Assembly (NCBI GenBank): GCA_017308595.1
Contig: JAFKER010000015.1
Coordinates: 62,001-126,000 of the forward strand
DNA length: 64,000 bases
Source: Afipia sp.
GTDB taxonomy: Bacteria; Pseudomonadota; Alphaproteobacteria; Rhizobiales; Xanthobacteraceae
Reading direction: 5' to 3'
Below the pieces are notes generated by a model. It made no database searches. It saw nothing but the letters and a program-made list of their open reading frames with translations, and was not told where the DNA came from. The translations under genes were made by a program, and so were the position numbers. Below are positions 9,543 through 17,594 of the stretch, piece after piece. The stretch's first letter is position 1. The number at the start of each line of letters is the position of its first letter.

Positions 9543-10238
9543 ATGTATCCACGTCATCGTGAAACTCATCTTATTGAGCGAATTGGCTGGCTCCGTGCTG
9601 CTGTGCTCGGCGCAAATGACGGGATCATTTCAACGGCTAGTCTCGTTGTTGGTGTCGCCGCTGCGTCAACTTCATCAAATGAAGTGCTCGTTGCTGGTAT
9701 TGCCGGTCTCGTCGCTGGCGCCACTTCGATGGCAGCCGGAGAATATGTTTCCGTAAGCTCTCAGGCAGATACAGAGTCCGCTGATCTTGCAAGAGAACGC
9801 CGCGAGCATACCGAACAACCAGAAGCAGAGCTGGACGAACTAACAAACATCTACGTGGACCGAGGCCTCCCGCCGCTGTTGGCCCGACAAGTAGCTGTCC
9901 AGCTTTCGGAGAAAGACGCCTTTGGGGCTCATGCGCGAGATGAACTCGGGCTTTCTGCCCATGTTGTGGCGCGGCCTATTCAGGCAGCATTGACCTCAGC
10001 AGTCACATTTGCCGGAGGCGCAAGCTTACCTTTGGTTATCGCAATCTTCTCACCGCTGACGCTTATTCCCTGGACGGTGTCCGGTGGCTCGCTTGTTGCA
10101 CTAGCATGCCTTGGCGCTATCGGTGCTAAGACGGGCGGCGCAGGCGTATTGATACCTACACTGAGAGTGACATTCTGGGGCGCTATCGCTATGGGCGCGA
10201 CAGCCGCTATCGGCAGACTTGTCGGTCACGCTCTGTAG
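9543..10238 (+). CDS. VIT family (VIT1/CCC1-type) iron/manganese transporter
   Basis: The 231-residue membrane protein has the VIT1/CCC1 pattern: an N-terminal segment with AAVLGANDGIISTASLVVGVA, a second with AGATSMAAGEYVSVSSQ, a soluble Glu-rich stretch with ARERREHTEQPEAELDEL, then three C-terminal helices. Eukaryotic members move Fe(II) or Mn(II) out of the cytosol; bacterial members are thought to do the same. The soluble region carries Glu residues that bind metal in characterised members. The gene stands alone between minus-strand genes. Confidence 0.88.
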   Translation: MYPRHRETHLIERIGWLRAAVLGANDGIISTASLVVGVAAASTSSNEVLVAGIAGLVAGATSMAAGEYVSVSSQADTESADLARERREHTEQPEAELDELTNIYVDRGLPPLLARQVAVQLSEKDAFGAHARDELGLSAHVVARPIQAALTSAVTFAGGASLPLVIAIFSPLTLIPWTVSGGSLVALACLGAIGAKTGGAGVLIPTLRVTFWGAIAMGATAAIGRLVGHAL

Positions 10239-10300
10239 CACAGTACATAGTGATCAAGGCCCGGCATTCGTCGCATAAGTGGGTCAATTCGGATCGCGGC

Positions 10301-10648
10301 TCAACGCTCGGACGGCCGCTTAAGTCCTAAGATGAAAGCGATCACGTCAGACCTTTCTTGTGAACTAAGTATCAGGTTTGGCATTTGGCGATGTGACGTA
10401 AGCAACGCAACGTTAAGTGCGACTTCCGACATGCCATCGACGACTGCTATAGCGTTGAAGTTTGGAGCTGCCGCATTCGGTGATGCTTCCCCCCGAGCGA
10501 CGCCGTGGCATGTGGAGCACACTCGTTGAACTTGGATCGCCCCCTGGATTGGATCGCCGTACTCCTCTGCCAGCGCCGCGGCTTGCAGAGCGAGCACACT
10601 CAACGCGAGAACCGAGAAGTGTATCCACCCTTTATGAAGCGCGATCAA
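10301..10648 (-). CDS. Small c-type cytochrome (second gene of pair)
   Basis: The 115-residue protein has a signal peptide (to about residue 27) and one heme-binding motif CSTCH (residues 44-48). A likely axial methionine lies in SHRQMPNL. It is a class I monoheme cytochrome for periplasmic electron transfer. Its start overlaps the end of the upstream cytochrome gene by 4 bases (ATGA), which indicates translational coupling. The redox partner is not identifiable. Confidence 0.85.
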   Translation of the reverse strand: MIALHKGWIHFSVLALSVLALQAAALAEEYGDPIQGAIQVQRVCSTCHGVARGEASPNAAAPNFNAIAVVDGMSEVALNVALLTSHRQMPNLILSSQERSDVIAFILGLKRPSER

Positions 10649-11034
10649 AGCTCAGACCGCTTTCTTTCGAAAATTGCCGGATCGATTTTTCGCTGTTTTC
10701 CAGCGAGCGACGCCACATACTCAGAGATGTCATCAGCCTCTTTTCGGCTCAACGTGAAACTCGGCATTTTCGGATGTGGATTTAGTAGAAACGTCGCTAT
10801 TATTTCAGAGTTAAATTCGGACCGCTCCGCAATAGACACAAACGACGGAACATCGGCATTTGCCGCGGATTGATCTGCGGCAACGAGATGGCAGGTTGCG
10901 CACCACCGGCGCGCCAATTGCTTGCCGTTTTCGATATCGGCCGCCAATGCAACAGATGCGCCCAACCAAAGCGAAAGCAACGGGACCAGAAGAACCGGCC
11001 GGCTAATCCAATCGTTTGTTTTCATTGCAGGCAT
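10645..11034 (-). CDS. Small c-type cytochrome (first gene of pair)
   Basis: The 129-residue protein has an N-terminal signal or anchor (LVPLLSLWLGASVALAA), the heme motif CATCH at residues 45-49 and a probable axial Met in HPKMPSF. It resembles the downstream cytochrome and the one at 13551, so the three are likely paralogues. A perfect FNR/FixK palindrome 64 bases upstream points to control by oxygen or nitric oxide regulators; a Crp/Fnr-type gene lies 0.7 kb away. Confidence 0.87.
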   Translation of the reverse strand: MPAMKTNDWISRPVLLVPLLSLWLGASVALAADIENGKQLARRWCATCHLVAADQSAANADVPSFVSIAERSEFNSEIIATFLLNPHPKMPSFTLSRKEADDISEYVASLAGKQRKIDPAIFERKRSEL

Positions 11035-11097
11035 AATTTGAGATCCATACTTGGAAATCGACGAAAGACGAGCCTGACGGCCAATTCAGAGAATGCA

Positions 11098-11111
11098 TTG
11101 ATGTCGATCAA
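11098..11111. promoter_or_regulatory. Perfect FixK/FNR box upstream of the cytochrome c pair
   Basis: TTGATGTCGATCAA matches TTGAT-N4-ATCAA exactly. It lies between the divergent 3' end of the PRC-barrel gene and the cytochrome operon start at 11034. Confidence 0.7.
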
Positions 11112-11171
11112 TCGATGGAACGGCAGTAACCTACCAACCAATACATTCAACGAGCGACGCCATAATCCAGC

Positions 11172-11669
11172 TCAATACTCGAAGGTCCTCATATTCTTGA
11201 GCTGACTTTTGGTAGCAGCCAAGACCGCGTGATCCGGATACCATTGGCCTTCGCGGGGAGCTCCCGCTACATCAGTTTTTGGCGGCTCAATCATCCACGT
11301 CGTCGCTGGTTGCGATCCATTTGTACGACTTGGCATTCCGACTGGCGTGTTGACCCACTTCAACAGTTTGAAGCCGACAGCCAGATTCCGCTCGTCCATT
11401 TGGAGCGCTCCGCTTACGTCGATAACTACAAGATCGACGCCCGCGTTTCTATCCACGATGAAATCCTGGATAATTCCTATTTTTTCGTTCGTCACATTGT
11501 AAACAGTCAGGCCAATCAATTTAGACGACCTCCAATGGCGTTCGTGGTCCGATGGAGCCGCTCTAGCGCGAATATTGGACCCATCAACTTTCCGTATCGA
11601 CTGCGCCGTCGCCGCGCCAAATGACATAGCTGTGCTTACGAGGGCTAAAACTGCATACTTCCAAATCAT
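11172..11669 (-). CDS. Secreted PRC-barrel domain protein
   Basis: The 165-residue product begins with a signal peptide (MIWKYAVLALVSTAMSFGAATA). A PRC-barrel-like region spans about residues 48-105 (SSKLIGLTVYNVTNEKIGII, VDLVVIDVSGAL). Periplasmic PRC-barrel proteins are common in rhizobia and have no fixed role. It reads toward the cytochrome pair but has its own upstream region. Confidence 0.75.
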   Translation of the reverse strand: MIWKYAVLALVSTAMSFGAATAQSIRKVDGSNIRARAAPSDHERHWRSSKLIGLTVYNVTNEKIGIIQDFIVDRNAGVDLVVIDVSGALQMDERNLAVGFKLLKWVNTPVGMPSRTNGSQPATTWMIEPPKTDVAGAPREGQWYPDHAVLAATKSQLKNMRTFEY

Positions 11670-11775
11670 TCAAATCTCCATTGCTCTCGACGCTAAGCGC
11701 TTCATGCTTGAACGGTTCCTCAATGAAGACTTGAATGTTGAATCAATGTGAGCCGTTTTGCTCAACTGGTCATAT

Positions 11776-12540
11776 TTATTTTAACGGCCGCTTTAACCCG
11801 ACCGGCTTCTTTGCTGATGAACTTGTCGAAATATGTGGTTGATCGTGCAATACGACGTTCAGCAGCGAGCTGTGAATTTCAAGATGACCGTTATAATCAA
11901 TGAAGCCTAGTTTGCGAAATTTGTTCATGAAGTGACTGACGCGTGAACGGGTCGTACCTATCATTTCCGCAAGCGTTTCCTGATTGATTTTGGCGATGAT
12001 TTTCTGAGGCTGACCGTCTTTGCCAAAATTCGCAAGCAACAAGAGCGCGCGCGCCAGACGCTTCTCGCTTGAATTGAATAACTGATCAACGAGATCTTCC
12101 TCAACCCGAATCGTCCGCATCAACAAATGTTCGATGAACATTTCAGAAAACGCAGGCTCGCTGCTGGTCACATTCACCATCGCAGCCTTACTCAATTTCA
12201 TGATGTCGCAATCTGTCATAGCGCGGGCCGTCGACAGTCGAAGCAACTGCCCAGTCAGGCTGGCCTCGCCGCAAAATTCATCCGCACCGAGTATGGCGAT
12301 AACCGCCTCTTTCCCAAGCCGAGAGACGACCGTGAGTTTAACCTTTCCCTTGCGAATATAAAATACAGAGTCAGATGCATCGCCCTGATCAAATATCTTC
12401 TGATGCTTGCGAAATTTCAACATCACGCGACCAGCGCCTTCCGTGCCCAAAAACACCTTTAGGTCGAACGACCGCTTTTCGGAAGGTTTCTCTTTTGCCG
12501 CAGGCTTGGCCCGGCGGTGCGCCGGCTTATCTTGAGTCAA
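11776..12540 (-). CDS. Crp/Fnr family transcriptional regulator
   Basis: The 254-residue protein has a basic N-terminal extension (to about residue 28), a cyclic-nucleotide-binding-like beta-barrel (residues 35-145, including FDQGDASDSVFYIRKGKVKL and GADEFCGEASL) and a C-terminal winged helix (about 175-230, ETLAEMIGTTRSRVSHFMNKF). It lacks the N-terminal Cys cluster of FNR, so it is not an Fe-S oxygen sensor of that type. The nearby FixK/FNR boxes could be targets, but no direct link is shown. Confidence 0.88.
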   Translation of the reverse strand: MTQDKPAHRRAKPAAKEKPSEKRSFDLKVFLGTEGAGRVMLKFRKHQKIFDQGDASDSVFYIRKGKVKLTVVSRLGKEAVIAILGADEFCGEASLTGQLLRLSTARAMTDCDIMKLSKAAMVNVTSSEPAFSEMFIEHLLMRTIRVEEDLVDQLFNSSEKRLARALLLLANFGKDGQPQKIIAKINQETLAEMIGTTRSRVSHFMNKFRKLGFIDYNGHLEIHSSLLNVVLHDQPHISTSSSAKKPVGLKRPLK

Positions 12541-12835
12541 CGGATTTGGTCATAGGTTAACTTCCGGTTTGCCGGATCGACACAACTCATCGACCCTGAA
12601 ACTTACAGACCGAAGCTTTATAAGCTGCAACCTTCCTTTTAGCACGTCCCGATTGGACTCCGGGCGAGCCGGGTAGCTATCAAAAGTGAGCCGTTTAGCT
12701 CAGATTCCCAGAAGCATTCGTGCCTTGATAGACAACCGGATAGGGTCTTGGAACGTGAGCTCGGCCGTCCCCATCGGGAAATGCGGGCAAGGCGACTCGG
12801 TGCCGCTACGCGCCGTTTTCAAGCCTGAATGAAGA

Positions 12836-13087
12836 ATGGAGAATCCTATGCTGACAAACATCTCCGTTCCTCCGAAGCTCCAGTCCGGCATGAGGCTATC
12901 GGGCGGCCGCTGGTTCAAAAAAGTTGGAGAGGCAGTTACGCGTGATGAGCCGCTCGTTGAAATAGATACTGGCAACGTGACGCATGAAGTCTGTGCCTCT
13001 GTGACCGGCGTCCTATCTGAAATCTTTGTAAAAGACGGCCAATTTACTCAACCCCAGGCCGTTCTCGGCACCATTTCCACATTCTGA
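12836..13087 (+). CDS. Stand-alone biotinyl/lipoyl-like domain lacking the modified lysine
   Basis: This 83-residue protein is one biotinyl-lipoyl fold. Its hairpin reads LVEIDTGNVTHEV where active domains have a DK pair (ETDKVTVEV), so the lysine that would carry lipoate or biotin is replaced by Asn. The pattern after it (GVLSEIFVKDGQFTQPQAVLGTI) is normal for the fold. It may be a structural or binding remnant rather than a swinging-arm carrier. No 2-oxoacid dehydrogenase or carboxylase genes are near. Confidence 0.75.
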   Translation: MENPMLTNISVPPKLQSGMRLSGGRWFKKVGEAVTRDEPLVEIDTGNVTHEVCASVTGVLSEIFVKDGQFTQPQAVLGTISTF

Positions 13088-13238
13088 GGGAGGTCGCGGT
13101 CTCGGCGTCTTTTGTTCGATTGTGTATCGAATGGAACATCGGGAATTTTCTGAACTTGTTAATAACACCAATTGCCGCCCGTGTCGGCATCCCGCGGCGA
13201 GAGAGAGTTTATGCTCCCTCCTAATCGAGGTTTGCTAG

Positions 13239-13430
13239 ATGGATCAGCCACTAGAGAGTCGCGCTTCAAATTCAGGTCATCAATTTGATTGCGCACAATG
13301 CAATGATATTTTTTCTACAAGATGCAATGAGTGCGAGCGAACTAAAAAGTTGCTCTGTGTGGTAGGAGACCCCTTGACGTCGAACAAACTGATGCGCTGG
13401 ATCGATGGATTGTCTGCAGCGCGGCAATAG
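13239..13430 (+). CDS. Hypothetical small protein with clustered cysteines
   Basis: The 63-residue frame contains CAQC and CNEC spaced by nine residues, compatible with a small zinc ribbon. GAGG lies 10 bases before the ATG. No family is recognised, and the frame could be chance. Confidence 0.35.
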   Translation: MDQPLESRASNSGHQFDCAQCNDIFSTRCNECERTKKLLCVVGDPLTSNKLMRWIDGLSAARQ

Positions 13431-13550
13431 AACACGTCATACCGGACATGCTGCAACGGCTGCGTCTCAGCGTATTGACCGCATCTTTTAATTTCAACTC
13501 AACGTCATCTCGTCACGAACCTGGGTGAGACCCCCAAGCGGATCTATAAA

Positions 13551-13892
13551 ATGCTTGCTCGCCAAATTCTTCTGTCACCATATGCTATAAATGTTGCCGT
13601 CACATTCAGCGTGTTGATCATCGCCATCTCATGCCAAGCTGCGCCTAACGTCATGGCTGGCAAGGCGTTTGCGCAGGCGAACTGTTCGCATTGCCATTCG
13701 ATCGACAAAGTCACGCAAAGCACACTGGTTATTGCTCCGCCGTTCCGAACTCTTCATGAACGATACCCGGTCGAATCGCTTGAAGAAGCTCTTGCGGAAG
13801 GGATTATGACCGGTCATCCCAGCATGCCCCAGTTCAAACTGGACCCTGGACAAATCGGAGATCTCATCGCTTTCCTCAAGTCGCTTGAGTAA
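13551..13892 (+). CDS. Small c-type cytochrome
   Basis: The 113-residue protein has an N-terminal signal or anchor (NVAVTFSVLIIAISCQA), the heme motif CSHCH (residues 45-49) and a likely axial Met in GHPSMPQF. It resembles the cytochrome pair at 10.3-11.0 kb. It probably transfers electrons in the periplasm. It stands alone and is followed by a GC-rich hairpin. Confidence 0.87.
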   Translation: MLARQILLSPYAINVAVTFSVLIIAISCQAAPNVMAGKAFAQANCSHCHSIDKVTQSTLVIAPPFRTLHERYPVESLEEALAEGIMTGHPSMPQFKLDPGQIGDLIAFLKSLE

Positions 13893-13895
13893 TAG

Positions 13896-13925
13896 CGCTT
13901 GCCCGCCGCGTTTGCCGGCGCAAGC
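13896..13925 (+). terminator. GC-rich hairpin after the cytochrome gene
   Basis: GCTTG pairs with CAAGC and the inner CGCCG with CGGCG. It starts a few bases after the stop codon but lacks a T run, so termination is only probable. Confidence 0.45.
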
Positions 13926-14001
13926 ACGCTGTGTGACTTCCAGCTTCGGTCCCTTGGTTGAAGCACTAGAATGACAGCAAACGACAGTTTGGATAATACA
14001 A

Positions 14002-14393
14002 ATGATAATACCTTTTGCGGCACTTCTCCGGCGGTCCAGTTGGCGATTTGCCCCCATCCTTGGCGCGAGCCTCGTGATGTTTGGCGGAGTGGCGGACGGC
14101 CGACGGCCGCCGTCCCCAATCAGATAAATCCGGGCGCTTTTTTAATTCACGGAAACTACTGCGGTATAGGTAGTCGACCTAAAACCAAGCCGATTGATGC
14201 ATTGGACGCTGCTTGCATGCACCACGATTCCTGCGCGCGCCCGGCCGGATTGGCACAGTGCGGCTGCACCGCGAGACTTAAAACGGAAGCAGAAGCGGTC
14301 GCGCGCAACCCCTCGCAGCCGCCAGATATTCAGTTGTTAGCGTCTGCCACAGCAGCCGTGGCAGCCCTCACGCCGTGCCAGACAACACGGTAG
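14002..14393 (+). pseudogene. Secreted phospholipase A2-like protein, signal peptide and domain in different frames
   Basis: The domain lies in one frame (NYCGIG, PIDALDAACMHHDSC), with the Cys-rich core and His-Asp pair typical of phospholipase A2-like proteins. That frame has an unconvincing N-terminus. The frame starting at ATG 14002 encodes a good signal peptide (MIIPFAALLRRSSW, then PILGASLVMFGGVADG) and stops at 14126, exactly where the domain frame becomes sensible. One lost base in the GC-rich run near 14100-14116, perhaps in CCCC, would join them. The intact protein would be about 130 residues, secreted, and could hydrolyse phospholipids. Either the gene has decayed or the base is a sequencing error. 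Confidence 0.65.
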
Positions 14394-14406
14394 ATGGAGA
14401 TTTCTG

Positions 14407-14637
14407 TTGCCGCGCTATTTCTTCGATATTAAAGATGGCCATAGACTTGTTGATCCGTCAGGGCGCAATTTCAACAACGACACTGACGCCATTGCTCGCG
14501 CCAAAGTGTACGCTATCCAGGTATCTCTCGACACTCCGAGGGTCGATCCCAAGCGGTACATAGCCGTGCTCAATGAAGCGCGCGGTGAAGTTTCCAGAGT
14601 GCCGATCTATTCGAAACCTCGGGGAATCTTTGACTGA
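14407..14637 (+). CDS. DUF6894 family protein
   Basis: The start is TTG at 14407, preceded by GGAGA at 14395-14399. The 76-residue product begins MPRYFFDIKDGHRLVDPSGR, the usual opening of the short DUF6894 proteins that are abundant in Bradyrhizobium and relatives. The function is unknown. It lies 13 bases after the phospholipase-like gene. Confidence 0.75.
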   Translation: MPRYFFDIKDGHRLVDPSGRNFNNDTDAIARAKVYAIQVSLDTPRVDPKRYIAVLNEARGEVSRVPIYSKPRGIFD

Positions 14638-14748
14638 GGCTTTATCTCTATGATTTGCTTATTTTTATCCACATATGACGCCGAAAATACCGCAACAAGC
14701 GAGGACTCAACTTCGTCTCTCAAGTTGAGAAGTTGATATAATCGCCAC

Positions 14749-14964
14749 CTACAGCGAAAGACTTCTGATCGCCTCACTGGCAGCTTTTACAGCGTCCAGC
14801 TCGGAGTCAGCATCTTCATCTGTGACAAAACTCAACATCACCGTTCCTTGCGTAGTTGTCAAAGCGCGCTTCGGAGAAATGCTGGCTCGCCATCGGCCAG
14901 CCTTGCGTTGAAAGGTAACGATTTCAAAATCAGAGGGTTTTGCCATCGCTTGTGCTGCGCCCAT
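14749..14964 (-). CDS. Hypothetical small protein
   Basis: The frame gives 71 residues from 14964 or 65 from the ATG at 14946 (MAKPSDFEIVTF), which reads better as a start. The middle shows alternating strands (GRWRASISPK, GTVMLSFVTDED) and an acidic helix at the end. There is no strong ribosome site at either start. It looks like a conserved rhizobial small protein, but the family name is not known to me. Confidence 0.5.
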   Translation of the reverse strand: MGAAQAMAKPSDFEIVTFQRKAGRWRASISPKRALTTTQGTVMLSFVTDEDADSELDAVKAASEAIRSLSL

Positions 14965-15114
14965 TCTTGTCTGATAGCCAGAGAAATCAACGTGCCTACG
15001 AAGCGACTCGCTATTGCAGGCGAAGCGTCCAGGCTAAGTGACCACCGCTCCGTCTTGTCAGTTACCGGTGACTGAGAGTTCCTTACTGCTCCCGCCCAAC
15101 TTTGGCGGCGCCAT

Positions 15115-15297
15115 ATGCTCAACAATCCCCCGATTTGTCCCACTTGCCATAACAAGAAGTCTCTTTTGCTGCCGTTAGGTGGCAAAGGACCGCGCACCTA
15201 TCAATGCTTGGTGTGTGATAAAGACGATCCGCTCAATAAGCCCCAAGTGATGGGCTGGCTCACTGCGACAAGCCTAAAGAAGCCACGGAAGAGATAA
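15115..15297 (+). CDS. Small zinc-ribbon-like protein
   Basis: The 60-residue protein has two CxxC pairs, CPTC (8-11) and CLVC (31-34), around a basic, Gly-rich loop (PLGGKGPRTYQ). That is the form of a single zinc ribbon. It may bind nucleic acid or be an assembly factor; nothing more can be said. Confidence 0.55.
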   Translation: MLNNPPICPTCHNKKSLLLPLGGKGPRTYQCLVCDKDDPLNKPQVMGWLTATSLKKPRKR

Positions 15298-15722
15298 CTC
15301 CTCGAGCGGACAGCATCCTATCGGAACACAAGAAGCATCGGCGCCAATTCTACAAACTCTGCCGGTCTCGACCGAAAGGGCAAGCGCACAGGCTTTGAAC
15401 TATCAAAACACCGCCGTTGAGATGGAACCTTATAAGAGCTCGACTGTTCTCCTATTGATCCCGCACATTGGCAGGGGCGATCCGGACCACAGTCAGCAGC
15501 CAAATGGTGGAATCTTCGATCGCTTTGCTTGGAATTGTTTTAGTTGGTGCTGCGATCTTCGGACTTTTATTACTCGCCCGCAATGCAGGGGCCCGAGCGT
15601 CTGGAGCCTTAGTCAAAGCCACCATCGTCGTTCCGTGCGCGGAAAGTTGCGGAAGCTCATCTTATAAAAAATCGACGTTAAATCGCTCACGCCAACGGCT
15701 GGCTATTTGGACCAGGACCTTC
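15298..15722. other. Stretch upstream of the NepR-like gene with an ambiguous in-frame extension
   Basis: From the ATG at 15504 an open frame runs in phase into the NepR-like gene. It encodes one strong membrane helix (SIALLGIVLVGAAIFGLLLLA) and a linker. Whether this is a membrane-anchored form or a separate decayed gene cannot be told. The rest of the stretch shows nothing. Confidence 0.4.
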
Positions 15723-15893
15723 ATGACTTACATCGAAACTTCAAAGTCAGCGCTGCACTCTAGCCACTACGCAGCAATCCGTGACGCGATTGGTGAGAGA
15801 TATCGCAGCCTTCACGATCAAACAGTGATCGAGTTACCCTCCGGTCTTCGTGATCTGCTGGTACGTCTGCAAAAAGATGCCGTACCTGTTTAG
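15723..15893 (+). CDS. NepR-like anti-sigma factor
   Basis: The 56-residue protein contains AIGERYRSLHDQTVIELP followed by LRDLLVRLQ. This fits the short two-helix NepR family (pattern IG-x-LR-x-YD, then PDR-x-x-DLL-x-x-L). NepR binds the EcfG sigma factor and is itself titrated by phosphorylated PhyR. AGGA with 5-base spacing precedes the ATG at 15723, which supports this short start over the longer frame. The next gene is a receiver-HWE kinase, a type often encoded beside general stress regulators. No phyR or ecfG is in the window, so this would be a paralogue away from the core locus. Confidence 0.55.
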   Translation: MTYIETSKSALHSSHYAAIRDAIGERYRSLHDQTVIELPSGLRDLLVRLQKDAVPV

Positions 15894-16039
15894 CGGTGCT
15901 GCACTCAAGCAATCTGATCCCCTCCTTCGACCTATCTTCTCACGTTTGTTCGTTAGATGCAGTGACTGCGTCATCGCGCAATCCTGATGGTCATTAAATC
16001 CCGTAGATTTTTTCACTCAGATTAAGAGTAAAACGAGCC

Positions 16040-17224
16040 ATGTCCGCTGATTCAGCCAAAATTCTAAACGTTCTCATCGTCGAAGACGAGATGATCTTGC
16101 GCATGCGAGCGGTCGACATTGTCGAGGATGCCGGTTTTCAACCTGTAGAGGCCGTTAATGCCGATGAGGCCATATCCATTCTTGAATCGCGATCCGATAT
16201 CTCTTTGCTTTTTACAGACATTCAGATGCCGGGCACAATGGATGGCCTGAAGTTGGCGCATATCGTGCACGCCAGATGGCCTGAGATCAAAATCATCTTA
16301 GTATCTGGGCGAATAAAGCCATCCGACGCCGAAAAGCCGGTTGACAGTTTGTTCTTTGCGAAGCCGCTTAGTGTAGAGCAAATGATCAACGAGCTGAAGA
16401 CGATGGTGGGCTCTGACGCATTGGCGGCTATTCCGAATGCCGCGTTGCTACTTGCTGATAAAATAATTCAAAGATCCCCACGGGGCGAGACATTCGGACG
16501 CTCGGGACAAGAAGACGATTTGTCGGCTGAGAATCACAATCTGCGGCTATTGCTTGAACAAGCCAGTTTAGACGCTCAGATGTTACTTACCCAAGCAGGG
16601 ATCGAAGCAGAGGAACGGAACGCCGCAAACAAATTGCAACAGCTCATAATGGGCGAACTTCATCATCGCATCAAAAACACGCTTGCAACCGTTAGCGCCA
16701 TTGCATCACAAAGCTTTCGGACGGCGATCAGTATGGAGCATGGACAGAAAGCGATGGAAGGCCGGATGCTGGCACTCGGGCGGGCTCATGATTTGCTGAT
16801 GCAATTCAGCTTGTCTAATGCAAGTCTCACCCAAACCCTCATAGGCGCAACCGACCCCTTTAACAGCCAAGAGTCTGGAAGATTTCATTTTGACGGCAAA
16901 GATATTCGAATTGCGTCGAACGCAGTTATAGCATTCGCGATGACGTTCAATGAATTATGTACCAACACCACGAAATTTGGTGCGCTGTCGGTCCCGACGG
17001 GACGGGTTAACGTCGCTTGGACAACTGATGAGACGCGCGTTCGTTTGACCTGGACTGAAAAGGGTGGCCCACCTGTTCAGCCTCCTACTCGGCGCAGCTT
17101 CGGCACGAGAATGATCGAATCGCTCGGCCAGCAATTGAACGGTCGCGTCCATGTAGCCTACGACCCAACTGGATTTTCCTACATCCTCGATGTGCCGTTG
17201 AGCGCAATTGCTGCCGCCGAGTAA
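16040..17224 (+). CDS. Receiver domain-HWE family histidine kinase
   Basis: The 394-residue protein starts with a receiver domain (residues 10-125: acidic pair in VEDE, phosphoacceptor Asp in LLFTDIQMPG, Lys in FFAKPLS). After a short helical linker comes an HWE/HisKA_2-type kinase core with the phosphoacceptor His in GELHHRIKNTL, an N-box NELCTNTTKFGAL and the W-x-E signature in LTWTEKG. The last part carries a G-box (GTRMIESL). It has no membrane segment, so it is a cytosolic hybrid. The NepR-like gene upstream suggests a role in the general stress response. Confidence 0.88.
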   Translation: MSADSAKILNVLIVEDEMILRMRAVDIVEDAGFQPVEAVNADEAISILESRSDISLLFTDIQMPGTMDGLKLAHIVHARWPEIKIILVSGRIKPSDAEKPVDSLFFAKPLSVEQMINELKTMVGSDALAAIPNAALLLADKIIQRSPRGETFGRSGQEDDLSAENHNLRLLLEQASLDAQMLLTQAGIEAEERNAANKLQQLIMGELHHRIKNTLATVSAIASQSFRTAISMEHGQKAMEGRMLALGRAHDLLMQFSLSNASLTQTLIGATDPFNSQESGRFHFDGKDIRIASNAVIAFAMTFNELCTNTTKFGALSVPTGRVNVAWTTDETRVRLTWTEKGGPPVQPPTRRSFGTRMIESLGQQLNGRVHVAYDPTGFSYILDVPLSAIAAAE

Positions 17225-17594
17225 ATAATCTGGCCCCTCAATTTTACACGCTCGTTCTGATGTAGTGAACTCAAGTCCTCCCTATTACTTTTAGGCCGCG
17301 TTGTTCTGGACAGGAAAGCTATTCCGCATTCCATAACCGCTCATTACGCGAATCCTCGCCAAACCCAATCGAACGCCGACCGCGGATTAAGTCAGCGCTA
17401 ATGTTGCAAAACATGCTTAAAAAGCAAAACGCCCAGGGAAGGCCGTAGATGCGTTATTTTTTCGAGCAGGTAGGGTGACGAGGTAGACGTCTCCCGCCGT
17501 GGAGTTCTAGAGCATTAACCAAACCGAGTGTGCGAGTTGACCGAAATCGCTGCGGCAGTAGGGTTTTTGTTCCGAAACCACTAGCGAGGATCCC
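17225..17594. other. Intergenic stretch, left side of the mobile/defence region
   Basis: About 370 bases with no supported gene or clear hairpin. Gene content changes here from housekeeping stress genes to methyltransferase and recombinase genes, so an island boundary may lie in this interval. No repeat matching a far end was recognised. Confidence 0.4.

Noticed and set aside
13113-13129. Inverted repeat TTCGATTGTGTATCGAA after the lipoyl-like gene.
   Set aside because: It is short, AT-rich at the centre and has no T run or known operator form.
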